Below are positions 1 to 13,692 of a stretch of 64,000 bases of DNA, piece after piece. The notes below the pieces were generated by a model that was not told the origin of the DNA, made no database searches, and was given only the letters and a program-made list of their open reading frames with translations. The stretch is from Brachynemurus nebulosus (lineage: Eukaryota > Arthropoda > Insecta > Neuroptera > Myrmeleontidae). The stretch covers positions 20,980,598 to 21,044,597 of the forward strand of contig JAPWDM010000008.1 in NCBI GenBank assembly GCA_035578155.1, in the 5' to 3' direction. The translations under genes were made by a program, and so were the position numbers. The first letter of the stretch is position 1. Every line of letters starts with the position of its first letter.

Positions 1-4
1 GTAG

Positions 5-442
<438 letters not shown>

Positions 443-479
443 ATAATAATAATAAAGGTCGATTTTTGATCGTTAAGCA

Positions 480-735
480 TTGAGGAGAGAATGCTGTGTA
501 TTACAAATATATTAAGAAACTGAAGCAAAAAAATTGACTGATGGGATTACTTTAATGGCGGTCAAACGATTAATTTAGTGTGAATTTAATGGTTTATCTA
601 ATATTTATAAACAAGTCTCCGTGGTTACAAGTAGGATTTACTAAAATGGAGTTATGCTTCCAAATTTAATGCCTGTGGTACCTATCTCTAGGAAACATAT
701 GTTAATATATTATATTCGGTACTCAGTGCCCTTAA
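480..735. repeat. Dispersed repeat R3, copy 1
   Basis: Nearly colinear with 26376-26632. Both contain GAATGCTGTGTATTA, GAAGCAAAAAAATTGACTGATG, a shared TTTATAAACAAGTC stretch and GGAAACATATGTTAAT. Copy 2 has a short internal duplication of the GACTGATG segment. No TIR, coding capacity or poly(A) tail was recognised. Confidence 0.7.
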
Positions 736-1274
736 GGGACTTTGGACTTTGCGGTTATGACAACGAAGACAACGAAATCCTAAAAATTAAACAAAAATTT
801 GTATGTTCTGTCTATTATTTATTAAATTTTTAATTAAAGCTCTCAAAACAGCGTGAATCAACACACCCGTATATATGTACAGGGTTATATTATTATTGTT
901 TACTATTTTAGCTAAATTTGAAAAGTTTCATTTTAAAATGTTTTTTTCATTTTTGTAAAACAAAAAAAGTTTCAACAAAAAGTTTTTGTCTCCTTTTATT
1001 ACAACATGCATACCTGTAACTCTACATACTTACTATAGGTGCCCATGTGACCTATATTCGGTTTTAGTTTAATTTCTGGAATAAAAACATCAGCCATTAC
1101 AGCCGCTGTTATGGTGAAATCGGAGCTCACAAAATATACATATTTAGGTATTATGAAAATTCTCGAACGAAACTTCCTATTTTGAGTATACCTCTTTGAA
1201 CGAGTTTTCGAATCAGACATGTTCGATGCCTAAGGTTTCAAATTCAAAAGTTTTTTGAACTAAAATACGTATCA
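736..1274. other. AT-rich spacer without recognised feature
   Basis: I see no coding sequence, repeat boundary or RNA gene here. The short open frame at 999-1220 has no recognisable motif. Confidence 0.5.
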
Positions 1275-2488
1275 TCAGTTGGGACGAACCGAGACAGTAG
1301 GGGCGAATCTAGACAGAGCTGCCTCGCGATATTTCTTCGTCAGTGTTATGAATGTACAAGGTCATAGATCAATTTATATTACTGAATTTTGTCAGTTATG
1401 AGTTAGTTATCAAAGAAAAACGGTGAGCGTGACAGCTTTGTATTTTGTTATTTTACAGGCGCATTGTTTATAATTTTTAAAAATAACGCGCGTTTCGAAA
1501 TCTTACAGTTATATATATAAAGTAGGGACTGTCAACAAAATGTTTGGCATTTTTTTGACAATATATGTACCAAAAATGAAAGCTGTATTGTGATAATTTT
1601 TTTTTTTTTTATAAATTGATTAACAAAAAATTGTCTATAGGTGAGGCGAATTCATACACCATGTTGCGTCAGTATAAAAAGAAAGTAGGTATAAACTACA
1701 TAAACTGTAGTCTAGATAACATAAAATGGGCTCTTTTCGACAGAGGCGCAACAACCGGGGAAGTCCAAGCGGTCCGGATCCCCTAAAATTACTCCCTAAA
1801 ATTTTCCTTCAATTTATTTTATTTATATTAAAAAGTAAAATATTTAGTGGTTTACTAATATTTTTTATTTGAAAATCAAATTTTCGGAGACGACATTTTA
1901 TTACATTTTCCATTGTTATCGGAGAACTGCGTTATAAAAAAATTTGATAATTTAAATTTTTGTTGGACCCCTTTTAGGTATGTAGTTGTTGCGCCCCTGC
2001 TTTCCGATATTAAAAATAAACGAAAATCGCTCAGACAAGCTGCTGAATATTTCCATGTTCCCAAATCGACCTTGCATTATAGACTCAAAGGCTAAATCGA
2101 AATAAAATTCATTTAAATCCAAAATGTTTTATTCCACCAATCAAAAGATATTCGCTGATGCAGTTATTTAGTTTAGTGAATTTTCAGATTGGAAATTAAG
2201 CTATTTTTATCTTTTCATGTCCGATTTTACCCAAATGCGTGACTGAATGTGATTTATATTGCAAATATAGCACTGTCCAGATTCGCTCCACACGTAGCTG
2301 GGCAAATCTGGACACTATATAACCCCCCCCCCCCCAAAAAAAAATGTTGCAGTACCAATTTTGATATTTTTATTACTGCCCTATTTGCTCGTGATATTAA
2401 AGCATTTAAATAATTTTTTTTAGAATTTTTTAGATAAACAATTTATTGCCAAAAAACTGAAAAAATTGTCTACATTCGTCCCAACTGA
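1275..2488. mobile_element. Decayed DNA transposon with 14-bp TIRs, pogo-like
   Basis: The termini are TCAGTTGGGACGAA at 1275-1288 and its inverted match TTCGTCCCAACTGA at 2475-2488. Inside, at 2009-2095, lies a frame encoding a pipsqueak-type helix-turn-helix, the DNA-binding domain typical of pogo-like transposases. Most of the transposase is missing, so this is a deletion derivative. The flanks do not show the expected clean TA duplication, so the superfamily rests on the HTH fragment. A run of 13 C lies at 2323-2335. Confidence 0.55.
2009..2095 (+). pseudogene. Pipsqueak-type HTH fragment of a pogo-like transposase
   Basis: The frame encodes SLRQAAEYFHVPKSTLHYRL followed by Lys-Gly and a stop. 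This matches the usual pipsqueak/CENP-B N-terminal pattern: Ser-Leu-Arg-x-Ala-Ala, then a Pro-Lys-Ser-Thr-Leu recognition helix, then Arg-Leu-Lys-Gly. In intact pogo-like transposases a second HTH and a DDE domain follow; here translation stops immediately. The residues N-terminal to the motif do not look like the family. It sits inside the 1275-2488 TIR element, so it is a transposon relic rather than a host transcription factor. Confidence 0.6.
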
Positions 2489-3483
2489 CGGTATGTATTT
2501 ATACATATAAAATATTCCATTAAAGTATAGGTTCTAGAAAATTTGCTATGCAACGCACGACGCTGCAACAGAAGTATTTATTTTTACATATGTATGCCCT
2601 ATGTGTTCACTCATTGCTCCCAATGTTACTCTACAAAAAATTTCCAACATTATTATTATTATTTTGTTTAAAATTCTAAAAGCATCCAACAGTTTGCTAG
2701 CTTATGTGATGTGTTTTGTAATTTTTGCAAAAAAATAAAAATTTCTTTTGAACAAAATATTCAGGTATGAAATTTTATTTTTTTATCAAAATTTTCTGTT
2801 AAGCTTTCCTCGCGTACTTGTTTCTTGGTGAATGTTTATAAGAAATATATGTAGGTTTTTTTTTTTTTTTTATAAGTTTTTATATCTACAAGAAACTTTT
2901 CTGTTTTTTGATAAGTTGCGGAGTATGTAATAAACTGATTTAATGAAGTTGAAAATGACAAAAGTATGTTAGAGACTTTTTTATATGTATGTATGTACAT
3001 GCTACAATTAGAAATACACTGGAATGGAGATATTTTAAGATTTTACATAAAATGGAATGTACTTTAAAAACAATGATGCTTTTAGTCGGAGCGGATGATA
3101 TGAATATCTTACGATTTCGTTTTAAAAATTTATTATTATTGATTATTACTTCATAATTGCTCGTTGAAAAGAGTATGAGAGACTTGAAAACATTATTTAA
3201 AATTAGAAAATACGGAAATTTATTTGAAAAAACTTACGTATAGTATTTTTCTTTCTAGTTGAGAATGAAATGGTTAAGAGAATTTTCTAATTAATTTTAG
3301 TATTTAAGAAAAAGTTGGAAATTTTTTATTCCGAGAATTATGAAAACTCTATAGCTACTGAACCACGAAATCCAGACTTAATGCTTGTTTAACACGTAAT
3401 TATTTATTTTAGGGATTATTCTATTAACATTATATATAGGTGGGATTTCTAGAAAAATATTGTGGGACAAGGAATATATTTAA
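2489..3483. other. AT-rich spacer without recognised feature
   Basis: No coding, RNA or repeat feature recognised apart from short A/T homopolymers. Confidence 0.5.
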
Positions 3484-3846
3484 TAAAATTCGCCAAGTGC
3501 GTGCCGGACACGCATTATCACAGTTACGTGGTCAATAGTTAATTTTTCGCAATTTTTAGAATAAAATGTAGGAAATTTAATAGTAGGTACGTATCGACGG
3601 ATTACTACTAGAACCACGTATGTCGACTTTTCACTCTTTTGAAATAATTGACCGAAACATTAACTTCAACCGGTTTGGAACACTTTTATTGCTTTGTTGC
3701 CCCCCAGCACCCCTTTAAAGGTTAGGTCGGATCCAAAAATTGACCCTACTTTTATAATATTGATGCCCCATTTTGTCAGCCCCACTTACCAAATTTCAGC
3801 TCAGTTCGTTCATAAGGAGGCCCTACACATGCAAAAAGGAGCCACG

Positions 3847-3937
<91 letters not shown>

Positions 3938-4412
3938 TAAGACATTTTTTTCCTCAGAATCGTGTTCTACGGGTCCGAAAACGGATAGCTCCCCTACTCT
4001 CGCCTCGTCCCGTTCTTATCGTATAGACTGTATACATTCTAATTTTTTCTGTGGAAAATTCGACTAAACAGCTGAGCACTTCTGTATTGACCCTCGTATG
4101 GTAATATACCATTAAATTATGACATAATTAGAAATTTGGAGATACGAGGTTTTGTTATTGTTAAATAACTTTCATTCTGATACATAAAATAAAATGAAAT
4201 TTTTATTAGCCTATGATCAGTATAAGATGATTCTGAGCATTTATATCTAATAATTATCTCAAAACAGTGAAAAATTGACATACGTGGTTCTAGCAGTAAG
4301 CCGTCAATACGAACTATTAAATTTCCTACATTTGATCCTAAAAATTGTGAAAAATTAGCTATTGACGACGTAACTTTGATAATGCATGTCTTACACGCAC
4401 TTGGAGAATTTT
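3484..4412. repeat. Long inverted repeat enclosing an R2 copy
   Basis: The left arm (about 3484-3640) and right arm (about 4268-4412) are imperfect reverse complements. The left arm has CCAAGTGCGTG, TGTAGGAAATTTAATAG and TAGAACCACGTATGTC; the right arm has their complements in reverse order. R2 copy 2 (3641-4066) lies between them. The structure looks like a fold-back element, with R2 forming its interior or inserted into it. The class is unknown. Confidence 0.6.
3641..4066 (+). repeat. Dispersed repeat R2, copy 2, with (TA)n core
   Basis: Same family as 5-442, in the same orientation, with a (TA)n tract at 3850-3935 at the equivalent internal position. The flanking unique parts align on both sides of the tract. 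Confidence 0.8.
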
Positions 4413-4748
4413 TATTATTATGGTACTAATTTATACAAAAAAGAAAGATAATTGTAACCAAACTCTTTTGTATAAGCGGGAGCTTAAAACAAAATAAAAA
4501 TTCTAATTCTAATTCTATTAATTTTTTTATTGAATTAATTTATTCATTCATAAGTATTACTTCCACAGTAATTATGAAAACTTTTAAAGTAACAGACAAT
4601 TATCTAATTTTGTAAGATACGAGGTACTGCATTCAATTATGTCAAAATAGTATTTCTAACAGATGGTCAGTATTGCCATCTAGGAGGTCGATGTAAAAGA
4701 TCATTAGATAACGACACAAAGACAGACTGATATAATACAGGTATCTAT

Positions 4749-4835
<87 letters not shown>

Positions 4836-6057
4836 CCATCTAACTGTGTCGGTATGTAGGTCTAATTGTGTCGGATAATATAGATTTAGGTGTATGTTGG
4901 TATATATGGATTTTAATGATATATATCTTACCATCACGTGCTGCCACCAAAATTCGTCTAAAATAATTCAAGAGCAAACATACTACAACGATTTAGTGGT
5001 GCACTGATAATGTACGATTGAATAAAAAATATCTCAGTGCCTAACTTTTTTTAGTGCAAAGCGCCACCGATGTGTATAGGAAATTAATAATCACTATCAC
5101 CTTGGGAGATTTTTAGAATAGCATCCAGTTTAGGTCGACAAACGCTTGACTTAATTTCTGCATCTTCACCTATTTTCTTCTGGCATATCATTTTAATAGA
5201 TCTTATCGATGTTTTTAATTTTTTATTTGCACGAATATTAAGGGGATCTTGCCCTCCTAAATCTCCCGCCTATGATAACATGTGTTGAAAATATAATTTT
5301 TAAAAGTGTTTCTCATAAACTACGGTAGAATTGATTCAAATTTTGATATTTTTCTAAAATAACCTCCCTTCGCACTTATTTCAATAGACCCCCAAAGTAT
5401 GTAGAAATGGGTAGTTTTCGTAACTCCCTGGAGGTCACGGCCCCCCCCCCCCCCACTTTGAGAATCACTGCTCTAACACACCAGCCATCTTAAGGGAGTA
5501 TTCTAATCTAGAATTTTTTTAAAATTCGATTATTTTTTGTTTCATTTTCTGAAAGTATAGACCTTTAAAAATATGCCCTCAAAAAAAGAAAATTTAAATA
5601 TCTTAAAAATTTACAAAGTCATAATCATTTTAATACGGTCGGTTCAAATATCAAGTGGGTATTATACTTCAAAACTTTAAATGCATTTTTCTCAGAACTA
5701 CATTTTTCAAACTAGTCGACATGATATATCGAATTCTCTTTATCCAATTGAGTTCAAATTTGAAAGTACCTACGTCTAGTATACCTTACTTTATGGTAGG
5801 AATTACGGATATTACGAAATTTAAATTTTTACTATTTTAAAAAAAAAATAACAAGCTTTAAGAAAAACGGCAAAAAGAAAATTTTTTTTGAAACAGCCTT
5901 TTTTAGATTTTTTTATTTATTTATTTATTTATTTATTTATTTTTTTTTCATTATAGTTCCTGCCAGAATGCCAATCATTCTAAACCGAAATTGTATTCTT
6001 TTTTTTTTATTTTGGATGAACACAAATCCCGAAATCATGTCAACCAGTACTACATCA
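4413..6057. other. Spacer with (TA)n tract and poly(C) run
   Basis: A (TA)n tract of about 80 bp lies at 4753-4832; unlike most tracts here I could not tie it to R1 or R2. A run of 14 C (5441-5454) is followed by CACTTTGAGAATCACTG, which resembles a hAT-type terminus, but no partner end was found. An (ATTT)n stretch lies near 5917-5942. No gene was recognised. Confidence 0.45.
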
Positions 6058-6219
6058 TTTTAGCGAATTTCCAAAATGAAATTCAGCAATTACAGCCACT
6101 GTCATGACGCAATTTGAGCCTAGGACTATGGCAGAAATTTGTTTGGGGGTCTCTAGAAACCTAAAATAACATTCACTAAAATGTATATATATATACCTTA
6201 TATATATATATATATATAT

Positions 6220-6298
<79 letters not shown>

Positions 6299-6667
6299 GT
6301 ATATGTATATGTATATGTATATATGTGTCCGCACGATAACTCGCGAACGAAATGTCCTACTTTTACAAAATTTGATGAAAATGTTGGAAGTCCCAAACGG
6401 TTGCACAAGTTCGTTAGCTAGATACGTCCAATGCCCGGTACATGGTTTTTGGGGCATTTTTCGTGAAAACAATTAGTATTTTGCCAAAATTTCCCCTTAT
6501 TCAAAAATTGCTGTGAAATTTTTTTTACGCAGTTGAAAAGAGGAGAAAAAATCACATAAAAATGGTTTTTAAACTATTATTTTGTCATCTAGTTTCCAAG
6601 AAAATCTAATTTTTAAAAACGGAAATTCGCTATGTTATGCGGGATGCTGCGACAGGAGCATTTTTGC
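6058..6667 (-). repeat. Dispersed repeat R1 copy with (TA)n core
   Basis: Minus-strand copy of the family best seen at 63170-63716. Its landmarks are TTTAGCGAATTTCC at one end, CAGCCACTGTCATGACGC, ATGGCAGAAATTTGTTT, ATATTCACTAAAAT-like sequence before an interrupted (TA)n tract (6183-6325), then AACTCGCGAACGAAATG, and GGAAATTCGCTATGTTATGC with GATGCTGCGACAGG at the other end. It is non-coding. Confidence 0.75.
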
Positions 6668-6760
6668 GTATGGCTCTCTTTAAATCGCTATAAGTCTAAA
6701 TAATTGCTCTCTAGAAAAGAATATTCCATTATCAGAAAACAAGAACTATGTATATAAAAC

Positions 6761-7624
6761 TAGGGTTGTTGCGAATGTGATATTTTAATACATCTGCAGA
6801 TGCGGATGCGGATGCGGATTTTTGAAGAGCCACATCTGCAGATGGAAATGCGGATGCGGATTAAAAATTATTTACTTTTCCTAGGAAGCGAAATTTAATA
6901 GCTTTTATTCTTAATTTTCTTTGATAAAAGATAAAAAATTAAAAATTAAATTTTAAGTTATGGACTGTAGAAATACAAGTTTTGCTGCTGTTGCAAAATT
7001 TTTTTCTAAAGTTTAGCAATACCATTTTAATTGTCTACAATAAAATTTTGTTTTCATTATTTGGAAATAGTGTATAAATCGATGAATTTTTGAATTTTCA
7101 CAATATTTTCAAATTTACGTAATTAATATTATAAGTCAAGGTTAATACTACAAGCCTTTGAATCAGCTGAAAGATCTTTGAATTTAATTTAACATAATAT
7201 TATATTATAGTCTAAAATAAAGACTGCGACATAAATTTAGAGGTATTTTCTAGCAGACTGAAATTTTATGTTACTGCACTAACAGTACAATTGGTTTCTT
7301 GATTGAACTGAAAACTAAGAAATTTATTTTTTAACGTATCTTCTATAAAAATAATTGTAAGCTCAACTCCATAAATTCAATAAAGTATAACCTTTCATGA
7401 TTAGCTATAAGTTTGATAATAAAAAACCGGATCGCACATTAACAATTAGAATTCAAAACATATCCCTAATGACCTTTCATAATCGGACCGATTATTAAGA
7501 TTGAAATTAGTTGTATAGTCGATCTGTAACTCTGAACACATCCGCTTCCGCTTCTGCATTAAATGGTGCGGATGCGGATGTTCCGCATACGGGGATGCGA
7601 ATGCGGATATCCGCAACAACCCTA
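6761..7624. mobile_element. hAT-like non-autonomous element with exact 8-bp TSD
   Basis: The TIRs are TAGGGTTGTTGCGAATG at the left and its imperfect inverse ending GCAACAACCCTA at the right. The same 8 bases, TATAAAAC, flank both ends (6753-6760 and 7625-7632), as hAT transposition produces. Both ends carry runs of GATGCGGATGCGGAT-type hexamers, in inverse orientation, which may be subterminal transposase binding sites. No transposase reading frame remains. Confidence 0.8.
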
Positions 7625-8177
7625 TATAAAACCACTTATACAACTCGACCGTGTGACCGTGTTGAGATAACGTCAAAAAATATCTACACATATGTATGCT
7701 AAATGTAATCTCAAAAAACTTGTATATAACACGCAGTGAAATGGTTACCAACTTTTACAAAATTTATTTTTATGAATCCTTATTTATTTTTATTTTTATT
7801 ATGGTAACATAAAAAATGAATTATGGCGTTAATTAAATTGAAAAGTTGCTTTTTCCTGCACACATTCGTTTGTTGGGTGCTGTAAGTTGTTGATAAATCG
7901 ATTCATTTTTCTTGTAAAGTTTACTCGGCTTTGTACTTACGTACGATCAGAAGTTTTTCGAGAAGAAAAGTTGTTATTAACTCTGTTGTTGCTATCGTTT
8001 AGTCTGAAGTAATAATAAGTACGTATTAATGAAAGTTTCTTTTTTTCATTAGTTATTACAGTTTTAGAAGACAGTTAGTTTGAACGATCGAGATATAATC
8101 AGTTTAATACGAATGATATAGTTTTCTGAAAGTATATTAGTTCGGTATAGTAATGTTAAAAAGTTATATTCATATAA
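7625..8177. other. AT-rich spacer without recognised feature
   Basis: Apart from the TSD at its left edge I see no gene, RNA or repeat. Confidence 0.45.
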
Positions 8178-9098
8178 CCCTAGAATCATACGTTGGTCTA
8201 CGAGAAGCGTTAATCATACATCGACGTCGTTTTGACGGATGGACTTTTTACGGAGAGTTTTAGAGTTTATTTGCAAAAACCATTTTTTTTACATAACAAT
8301 ACTACAAAAGCGAACAAAATATTTAAAAAATTGGATTTGGAAAAATTTCTTAATGTAAATATTTATTAATTTTTTTAATCTTTTTATCAAAACATATTTT
8401 CATTATTGAAAATTAAAAAATAGATAAATATATCAATTGTATCATAAAACATGTGTTTCAAATAATTAATTTATGAACTATTATGAGTCAGTGGACATGT
8501 GTGACTTTACAGAATGTGAAATTTTTCAGTCATAAATATTCCTATAGATATGTAGTTATTTCCTCATTAGGCACATTTGTAAATTTTCTAAAATTTGTTA
8601 GTAATTTTTCGAGTAAGATCTCAAAAAATAATAAAAATTAAAATATTTTCCACAAAATAAATTTTTAATCTTTTATTAAGTCACTTGAAACGCATACTTT
8701 AGTTTCCGATTCAATATATTAAAACTTCAGTATTATGTCGTCTCTATAAGTCAAACAGCTGTAATCATCTTTCACCTTATCATAATCATTGAATAAATTA
8801 ATTATAACATGCATATCTTTAATAAATTTTAGAAAAATTAGGAAAACTTTTATATGTGAAGTACAAAATGTTTAAAAAAAACATCGCGTAATCATACATC
8901 GACGTCCTTTTGACGGACACTATTTCAATACAAACAAAACGACAATGACTATAAACAAAATAAATACGTCTTATGTGTTATGACAACAAATAAATTAGGT
9001 AACAGAAATCTCACAGCAAGCAGGTACCGACAAGTTGTAGTATTGGAGCAGGTAGAGAAGTTCGTTCGTCGTTTTGACGTGTGCGTATGATTCTAGGG
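8178..9098. mobile_element. piggyBac-like non-autonomous element flanked by ATAA
   Basis: The termini are CCCTAGAATCATACG and its inverse CGTATGATTCTAGGG. The first seven bases, CCCTAGA, match the start of the classical piggyBac TIR as I remember it. The flank is ATAA on both sides (8174-8177 and 9099-9102) rather than the usual TTAA. A motif near AATCATACATCGACGTC with TTTTGACGGA occurs at about 8211-8241 and again at about 8889-8921. An inverse-type CGTCGTTTTGACG lies beside the right end. No coding region remains. Confidence 0.7.
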
Positions 9099-9234
9099 AT
9101 AATGTAAGAATGTAAAAATTATTATATCGGTGACAGATGGCAAAAAGCTGGTATTGAAAGACAGTGGCATAGTTTGCGAAAAATTATAGAAGAAATAATT
9201 TTATTTTCTAGCATATACTTACTGTAATGCTTAA

Positions 9235-10613
<1,379 letters not shown>

Positions 10614-10961
10614 TTAAGCGTGGCGCGTGGGTAACACTAGATCATTTTTTTAGAGTCCACTAAAGTCCACTAGTAGAGTCTATAGACATATAATGTATAG
10701 GACCAAGTAAAAATTAGCAAAGAATATGACATTGTATATATAATTATCTTTTATTAATGTTACCGTTTTCTTAAAAACACTAATTGAAATGGTAAATATT
10801 TATAATGATTGAAAATACCAAATGTCGTCTTAATACATCAACCAATGAATAACTGTAAATTAATTCCTTTAAAAACATTTAAATGGTAGAATAACAGTTT
10901 TTAATATAATTTAAAGTTCAGCTACCATCCCATCTCGAATCGTATTCGAAAAGGCATTTTT

Positions 10962-12579
10962 GGCATCATGATGCTGGCCGGAAGTTTTTTTGTAGTCAAA
11001 ATTTAATAACTTCAATCGATTGTAGGCCGTTTGTAGATGTTTGTAGTATATTTATTTTCGTTTGTAGCCCTTTAGTTTATTTGTAATTAACAATCAAAAT
11101 TTTGTACTGAAGTTAGCCGGAACCAATCGTAAATGTAATTTTTTTTGGTAACAATAGAAAGATTATCGTTTGTAGTGTCTAAATATAACGGTAAAATGTT
11201 AGTAGGGTCGCCTGATAAAGCATAATTAATTAAAAAATTATTTAAAAAAAATTGCGCATGCGTACCATTTTAATTTTGCTCCATGTGAGTTCGTTATTTT
11301 AAATTTGACGCATGTATAGGTTTTATTGCATTATATTATTCAAAATTTAACAGATTGCGTTTATGATTACAGTAAAATTTAGTCAAAAATTTTTTTATTT
11401 TTAATTAATTATGAAAGATAATAATAACAAATAATTAATGAAAGATAGATAATAATAATAATAAATAATTTTCAATTGTGTTAAACCTGTTATTGAGTTA
11501 ACTACTCGAAAGGTGGCTCGTTACAAGAAAACTTCAGTTTGGTTAAAAGTAACAAATCAAAGTTATTTTCATATTAAGTAAATTATTTTTTAAAGAATTG
11601 CTCCAGTAACTGATGAGTTTGTTTAATTTGCACATTTTTGAAAATGCTTGTGAGATTTTATTATTTAAAGCTGCTATTTTTTTAGAATTTTTCATTCATA
11701 CCAATTGCTGATACAAGTTTAAAAGAAACTACGATGTATTTTTGATAGTGTATTAAGAAAAATTATTTTAATAATATGTATTATATATTATTAAACATGT
11801 TTCATTGAAATAAAAAAATTACTTTTTTAAAATTCATTGTTTTATTTTATTTTCAAAAATATAACAACCTCAAAAACGACATAATTATTCTGTTACATGT
11901 GGTTAACTTTTTGTAATATTTTTTAATTTTGAAGTTTTAAAGCATAAAAGCATAAAAGATTTCCAATAATAAATACTAATTGCTGACCAAGAAAAATTCA
12001 AATTAAAAATATTCTACACACCATTGTCGAAATAAAATCCATTGCACTCTTCTCTTTGCGATAAAAGTACATGAGTTTAAAAATGTGTAGGTGTAAGAAG
12101 TTTTCCTTTTTAAGAGTTTATTATTATTATCTTTCATAATTAATTAAAAATAAAAAAATTTTTGACTAAATTTTACTGTATTCATAAACGCAATCTCTTA
12201 AACTTTGAATAATATAATGCAATGAAACCTATACATGCCTCAAATTTAAAATAACGAACTCACATGGAGCAAATTTAATATGCTACGCAATTTTTTTAAA
12301 TAACTTTTTAATTAATTATGCTTTATCAGGCGACACTACTAACATTTTACCGTTATATTTAGACACTACAAACGATAATCTTTCTATTGTTACCAAAAAA
12401 AATTACATTCACGATTGGTTCCGGCTAACTTCAGTACAAAATTTTGATTGTTAATTACAAATAAACTAAAGGGCTACAAACGAAAATAAATATACTACAA
12501 ACATCTACAAACGGCCTACAATCGATTGAAGTTATTAAATTTTGACTACAAAAAAACTTCCGGCCAGCGTCATGATGCC
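10962..12579. mobile_element. MULE-like element with ~470-bp TIRs and 9-bp TSD
   Basis: The element begins GGCATCATGATGCTGGCCGG and ends with the near-perfect inverse. The two arms (about 10962-11440 and 12118-12579) are reverse complements with scattered substitutions. The identical 9-mer GGCATTTTT flanks both sides (10953-10961 and 12580-12588). Long TIRs plus a 9-bp duplication are characteristic of Mutator-like (MULE) elements. The central part of about 680 bp is AT-rich with no transposase, so the element is non-autonomous. The 9-bp TSD is seen directly; the superfamily is inferred from it. Confidence 0.75.
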
Positions 12580-12588
12580 GGCATTTTT

Positions 12589-13369
12589 CAACTTCTCGTA
12601 ACATTTTATGTTAATGATAAAATTCTTAAAATTTCTAGTGTTTTTTATTAATAAGATACGAACGACATTGCGCTGATTAATTATTATTAATATTATTATT
12701 ATACTTCAAAGAAATATTTTCTAATAAAGATTAATTTTTGTGCTATAGACAAAGCCACTGTGGTTATTGTGTTAAGTATCATATTATTTGAAAGGAAATG
12801 ACATTAAAACGTAAAAGTTTCTGATTGGCTAACATGATGTGGTGTGATTTTAATATCGAAAACCAAGCGGTTTATTGAAGATATTCCCAATTTCAATCTA
12901 GATTTCGTACTATTGACATTATTAATATCCACTTGTAACTGAAAATATTAATATTTTTGCAACAATCAGTTGCCAATATTGTAATAATTGAAATGTTAAA
13001 TTTTAAAAATTCGTTAATAAATGATGATGAAAGTTTTGTATCTCCTAGGAGATGTTGGAGACCACATTTTTCCATTTTCTTCTGTCCCTTGTAGAGGGGA
13101 ACATTTCCACCAATTCGCAGTTAGACCATTTTTTGATATTATATAATATCAAAATTTTTTGATATTATATAATTTTGTAATATCAAAAATGGTCTTGTTT
13201 ATAAATAATTGTTTAAAAATATAGTAAGTGAAACAATTGACTCCACTTTCCAAGTCGGAATTTGTTGGAAAATTTGTGGAATTTATATAAATTCCATTTT
13301 TGTGTAACCTCAAAAGGTGTTTGTACAAATACCTACAAATTGTATGCAAAAAAATCGCTTCGTCAAATT
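12589..13369. other. AT-rich spacer with a 72-bp hairpin
   Basis: At 13123-13195 AGACCATTTTTTGATATTAT and its inverse form a near-perfect hairpin of about 72 bp made of repeated TTTTTGATATTATATAA units, probably a tiny palindromic MITE. The remainder shows no gene or RNA. Confidence 0.5.
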
Positions 13370-13377
13370 CATTCAAC

Positions 13378-13578
13378 CAGGGCCGCCAAATGACGGGCCC
13401 CGGGAATAAAGCATATTTCTTAAAAATTTTTCCCCAAAATAATAGGTGGTAAGCAAAAAAAATAACAAAAAAGCTTGTTTTACTTTTTTCCGGGCCCCTC
13501 CCGACTGCTACGGGCCCCCAGCTTCAGCCCGGGCCCCGGGGCTACAACCCCGGCTACCCCACCCTCTCGTCGGGCCTG
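13378..13578. mobile_element. Short hAT-type MITE with exact 8-bp TSD
   Basis: This 201-bp, unusually GC-rich unit starts CAGGGCCGCC and ends CGGGCCTG. It is bounded by identical octamers CATTCAAC (13370-13377 and 13579-13586). Its right half is repeated, diverged and inverted, at 24881-25050. Small size, CAGGG-type ends and an 8-bp TSD fit a hAT-mobilised MITE. The open frame across it has no meaning. Confidence 0.8.
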
Positions 13579-13692
13579 CATTCAACAATTAAATTTTTAT
13601 TTAACTTGGCTAAAACTGAACCACACGTTCTTTTTATCACCTAAAGATGTCTATTTGGAGAATACTTTCAATTTAAGTGCTAATCCTCTTAA

